Assembly (NCBI GenBank): GCA_025929005.1
Contig: JAICND010000073.1
Coordinates: forward strand, 1 to 7,168
Reading direction: 5' to 3'
DNA length: 7,168 nt
Source of the DNA: Acidimicrobiia bacterium
Lineage (GTDB): Bacteria; Actinomycetota; Acidimicrobiia; Spongiisociales; ZC4RG35
A program made the position numbers and the translations under genes. Within the stretch, counting starts at the first letter, position 1. Every line of letters starts with the position of its first letter. The notes under the pieces are model-generated. The model was not told where the DNA came from and did not search any database. It was given only the letters and a program-made list of their open reading frames with translations. This document shows positions 5,703-7,168 of the stretch, in pieces.

Positions 5703-6062
5703 CTAGCGGCGGGCTCGGTACATCCTGCGCCAGGTGGCGAGCACCTCGGCTGGATCCAACGGCTGCAACTGCTCGTCAACCGGAACGTCACCATTGGCGG
5801 CTCCAATCTCGGCGTTGAACTCCGCTACCCGCTCCCGTACCGCGGCTTCGTCACGCAGGACCCAGACCTCACCGAGATCACGATCGATCCGAGCCGAGAG
5901 TTCAGCAAGCCGGTCCTGGCGACGCATCTGCTCGATCTGTCGCCGGGCCCACCACCCAGGGCCATCGTCTCCTTTGGGTAAAGGGCGACCTTGGCCGGGC
6001 AAATTGTCGAAGTCGCCTCGGGCGATCGCCTCTTTTATCTGTTCCTCGACTGGATCCTTCAC
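5703..6062 (-). CDS. DUF1992 (DnaJ-C28-like conserved domain) protein
   Basis: This 119-residue protein matches the DUF1992 domain known from bacterial small proteins and from the non-J part of eukaryotic DNAJC28. It begins MKDPVEEQIKEAIARGDFDN followed by LPGQGRPLP (residues 1-29), the strongest mark of the family. A charged helical region (about 38-88, RRQIEQMRRQDRLAEL and REAVxE-like heptads) and a C-terminal WRRMYRARR follow. No J domain or HPD motif is present, so a direct co-chaperone activity is not implied. The start was set at GTG 6062, which overlaps the TGA of the upstream membrane protein gene by 4 bases. An open frame continues to 6278 but only as a shadow of that gene. Molecular function is unknown. 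Confidence 0.88.
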   Translation of the reverse strand: MKDPVEEQIKEAIARGDFDNLPGQGRPLPKGDDGPGWWARRQIEQMRRQDRLAELSARIDRDLGEVWVLRDEAAVRERVAEFNAEIGAANGDVPVDEQLQPLDPAEVLATWRRMYRARR

Positions 6063-6292
6063 GCCCGCACCATCCGCCTTGACCACAACAGTCCTGCCAG
6101 CCCCGCTCCACATCCAACAACCAAGGACGGCCCCGCCAGGTGCCGCGGATCGGCGATCCAGACAACGACCCCAATCAACACGGACAGCACCAGTGCCCCA
6201 AGCACAGCCTGTTGATCCTGGCGATGACGTCCAAAATAGAACCCACCGGCAAGACCGAACAGAGCGGCAACGATCCAACTCAACGGTTCCAC
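6059..6292 (-). CDS. Small three-helix membrane protein, unrecognised family
   Basis: The 77-residue protein has three hydrophobic segments: about 5-20 (SWIVAALFGLAGGFYF), 29-47 (AVLGALVLSVLIGVVVWIA) and 55-70 (PSLVVGCGAGLAGLLW). The basic clusters GRHRQ (21-25) and SRRMVRA (71-77) predict both those ends in the cytoplasm and the DPRH loop outside, consistent with the positive-inside rule. I do not recognise the family. Reality is supported by the clean topology, the 4-base GTGA overlap with the DUF1992 gene, and a TAGCCT -10-like hexamer exactly 7 nt before the GTG start at 6292. There is no Shine-Dalgarno, so it is probably leaderless. An ATG at 6294 is out of frame. Its coupling to DUF1992 hints at a functional pair, but nothing in the sequence states what they do. 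Confidence 0.7.
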   Translation of the reverse strand: MEPLSWIVAALFGLAGGFYFGRHRQDQQAVLGALVLSVLIGVVVWIADPRHLAGPSLVVGCGAGLAGLLWSRRMVRA

Positions 6293-6299
6293 ATGTCGG

Positions 6300-6305
6300 A
6301 GGCTA
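6300..6305 (-). promoter_or_regulatory. Candidate -10 element of the membrane-protein/DUF1992 operon (leaderless)
   Basis: TAGCCT on the minus strand fits TANNNT, and 7 bases (CCGACAT) separate it from the GTG at 6292. This is the same layout as TAGCGT-7 nt-ATG at the DrrA-like gene. No clear -35 is seen. Confidence 0.45.
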
Positions 6306-6318
6306 GAGACCCCGCGGC

Positions 6319-6324
6319 TATCTT
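6319..6324 (+). promoter_or_regulatory. Candidate -10 element of the thioesterase operon (leaderless)
   Basis: TATCTT fits TANNNT and is followed by 6 bases (CGATCC) and the ATG at 6331, so the transcript would start at or near the first base of the gene. No Shine-Dalgarno is present in the remaining space. The facing -10 of the divergent operon (6300-6305) is only 13 bases away. Confidence 0.45.
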
Positions 6325-6330
6325 CGATCC

Positions 6331-6771
6331 ATGGCCGAAGTCACCTCGTTCCCGACCGACCACACTGAACTGGCGGCCTTTCTGGAAGCTGCCGGCTCCG
6401 ACCGTCTCCCGGGTTTGCTCGGGATCGAAATGATCGAGCTGGCCAAGGGCTCGTGTGTGATGCGCCTGGACGTGAAGCGCATCCACGAAGCGTCCAATGG
6501 CTTCCTTCATGCTGGAACGATCGTCACGTTGGCCGACACTGCTGCCGGCTACGGCACGGTCGCCTCGCTCCCGCCTGGCGCTTACGGTTTCACGACGATC
6601 GAACTCAAGAGCAACCACATCAGCACTCTCAACTCCGGGGGTTTGTTGGCGCGGGCCTCGATTGTTCATGGCGGCCGCACCACCCAGGTATGGGATGCCA
6701 TCGTCACTGCTGAGGCGACAGGAAAGAACGTCGCAGTCTTCCGCAACACCCAGCTGATGCTTTATCCGTGA
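6331..6771 (+). CDS. PaaI-type hotdog-fold thioesterase
   Basis: This 146-residue protein has the layout of the PaaI/4HBT acyl-CoA thioesterase family. The active-site block NGFLHAGTIVTLADTAAGYG spans residues 56-75: Asn56, His60-Ala61-Gly62 (usually His-Gly-Gly) and the carboxylate Asp69 at the start of the long hotdog helix, which normally activates water on the thioester. The TTIELKSNHISTL stretch (88-100) is the following beta strand with the usual Asn/Asp-rich turn, and RTTQVWDAIVTAEATGKNVAVFRNTQ (116-141) is the paired hairpin. It acts in the cytoplasm, presumably as a multimer of hotdog dimers hydrolysing an acyl-CoA, perhaps an aromatic one, though the substrate is inferred from family alone. 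The ATG start is likely leaderless. Its TGA overlaps the next gene's GTG by 4 bases. Confidence 0.9.
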   Translation: MAEVTSFPTDHTELAAFLEAAGSDRLPGLLGIEMIELAKGSCVMRLDVKRIHEASNGFLHAGTIVTLADTAAGYGTVASLPPGAYGFTTIELKSNHISTLNSGGLLARASIVHGGRTTQVWDAIVTAEATGKNVAVFRNTQLMLYP

Positions 6772-7168
6772 TCCTCCTGGTCCATGGAGGACTCCGAGGA
6801 GAGATCGACTCGCAGCGTTTCTGGGTGGATCCGGGAATCGTCGAGGACCTGGAGGCGGCCGGTTACGAAGTGCTCGCTCCCGACCGCCTCGCCAACGCCA
6901 GATCGTGGGTGGAGGAAGGTGATCGGCTGCGTCAATTCGTCATCGGCGATCCGGCAGTGGTGGTCGCCGGATCAAATGGTTGCTCGGCGGCGTTGCGTCT
7001 CGCCCTTGACCATCCTGGTGCCGTCGAGAGTTTGGTCCTGTGTTGGCCCGCAACCCCGGCGCCAGACGAAACCTCTGACGCTATTAGGGGAGTAGCCGAC
7101 TCAGAACTCGTAACGATCGCCTTTGCAGTCGCGATCATCCCCTCCGAGCCTTCCAACCTCCATCACCA
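6768..7168 (+). CDS. Alpha/beta hydrolase (3' end beyond window)
   Basis: The frame is open from the GTG at 6768, overlapping the thioesterase stop (GTGA), to the window edge: 133 codons, with no stop seen. The translation starts with VILLVHGG, the first core strand and oxyanion HGG turn (residues 6-8). It continues with EVLAPDRLANARSW (34-47) and AVVVAGSNGCSAALRLAL (63-80). The nucleophile elbow is AGSNG with Ser69, a variant of Gly-X-Ser-X-Gly. DHPGAVESLVLCWPA (81-95) is the next strand. The catalytic acid and histidine would lie downstream and are not visible. Overlap with the thioesterase suggests joint expression and perhaps action on related esters or thioesters. The substrate is unknown. 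Codon pattern and neighbour overlap make this a real gene despite its truncation. Confidence 0.85.
   Translation, partial: MILLVHGGLRGEIDSQRFWVDPGIVEDLEAAGYEVLAPDRLANARSWVEEGDRLRQFVIGDPAVVVAGSNGCSAALRLALDHPGAVESLVLCWPATPAPDETSDAIRGVADSELVTIAFAVAIIPSEPSNLHH

Noticed and set aside
5656..5714. Inverted repeat GCCCGCC / GGCGGGC flanking the convergent gene ends
   Set aside because: Only 7 bp arms with a 45-base loop and no T tract; in GC-rich DNA this is expected by chance, so no terminator was called.
5544..5981. 145-codon plus-strand frame across the convergent junction
   Set aside because: It overlaps DUF2237 out of frame and is antisense to DUF1992, both certain families.
6063..6278. 72-codon N-terminal extension of the DUF1992 gene
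   Set aside because: It overlaps the small membrane protein gene out of frame, is Trp/Arg/Cys/Gly-rich without a family match, and the GTGA junction gives a natural start at 6062.
6932..7156. 74-codon minus-strand frame
   Set aside because: Antisense to the alpha/beta hydrolase, which has strong motifs and a coupled start; no independent support.

Overview
The window looks like ordinary chromosomal DNA from a high-GC bacterium, most likely an Actinomycetota member, perhaps a marine or uncultured Acidimicrobiia-like lineage. The support is high GC, frequent GTG starts, many GTGA/ATGA/TGATG stop-start overlaps, leaderless-looking starts with a TANNNT hexamer 6-7 nt upstream, and DrrA/DrrB-type ABC exporters of actinobacterial flavour. 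The phylum is inferred. I see no mobile element, CRISPR array, tRNA, rRNA or integrase.

Left part, minus strand (about 4547 down to 1): two complete-looking three-gene ABC export modules in tandem. The first is an ATPase (3564-4547) plus two DUF990-type permeases (2764-3564 and 1985-2767). All its junctions overlap by 1-4 bases. A strong hairpin at 1924-1979 begins 5 bases after its last stop codon. The second is a DrrA-like ATPase (968-1894) followed by two ABC-2 permeases (192-968, and a second cut by the window edge at 1-195). Each module has one ATPase gene and two different permease genes, which fits a heterodimeric membrane channel over an ATPase homodimer. Substrates cannot be read from sequence.

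Middle, plus strand (4546-5679): a SPOUT-family RNA methyltransferase gene starts back-to-back with the first ABC module and is followed 9 bases later by a DUF2237 gene. Convergent with this pair is a minus-strand pair (6292 down to 5703): a 77-residue three-helix membrane protein overlapping a DUF1992 (DnaJ-C28-like) gene by 4 bases.

Right part, plus strand (6331-7168): a PaaI-type hotdog thioesterase gene overlaps by 4 bases an alpha/beta hydrolase gene that runs off the window. The thioesterase and the membrane protein gene diverge from a 38-bp spacer holding two facing -10 elements.

The most unusual points are four. The first-module ATPase has no canonical start codon for its conserved N-terminus. 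The inter-module hairpin is built from two copies of a 13-bp palindrome. A leaderless promoter architecture recurs. The DUF990-type ATPase has Asn where I expect the Q-loop glutamine. I do not see convincing evidence of a wholly new system.
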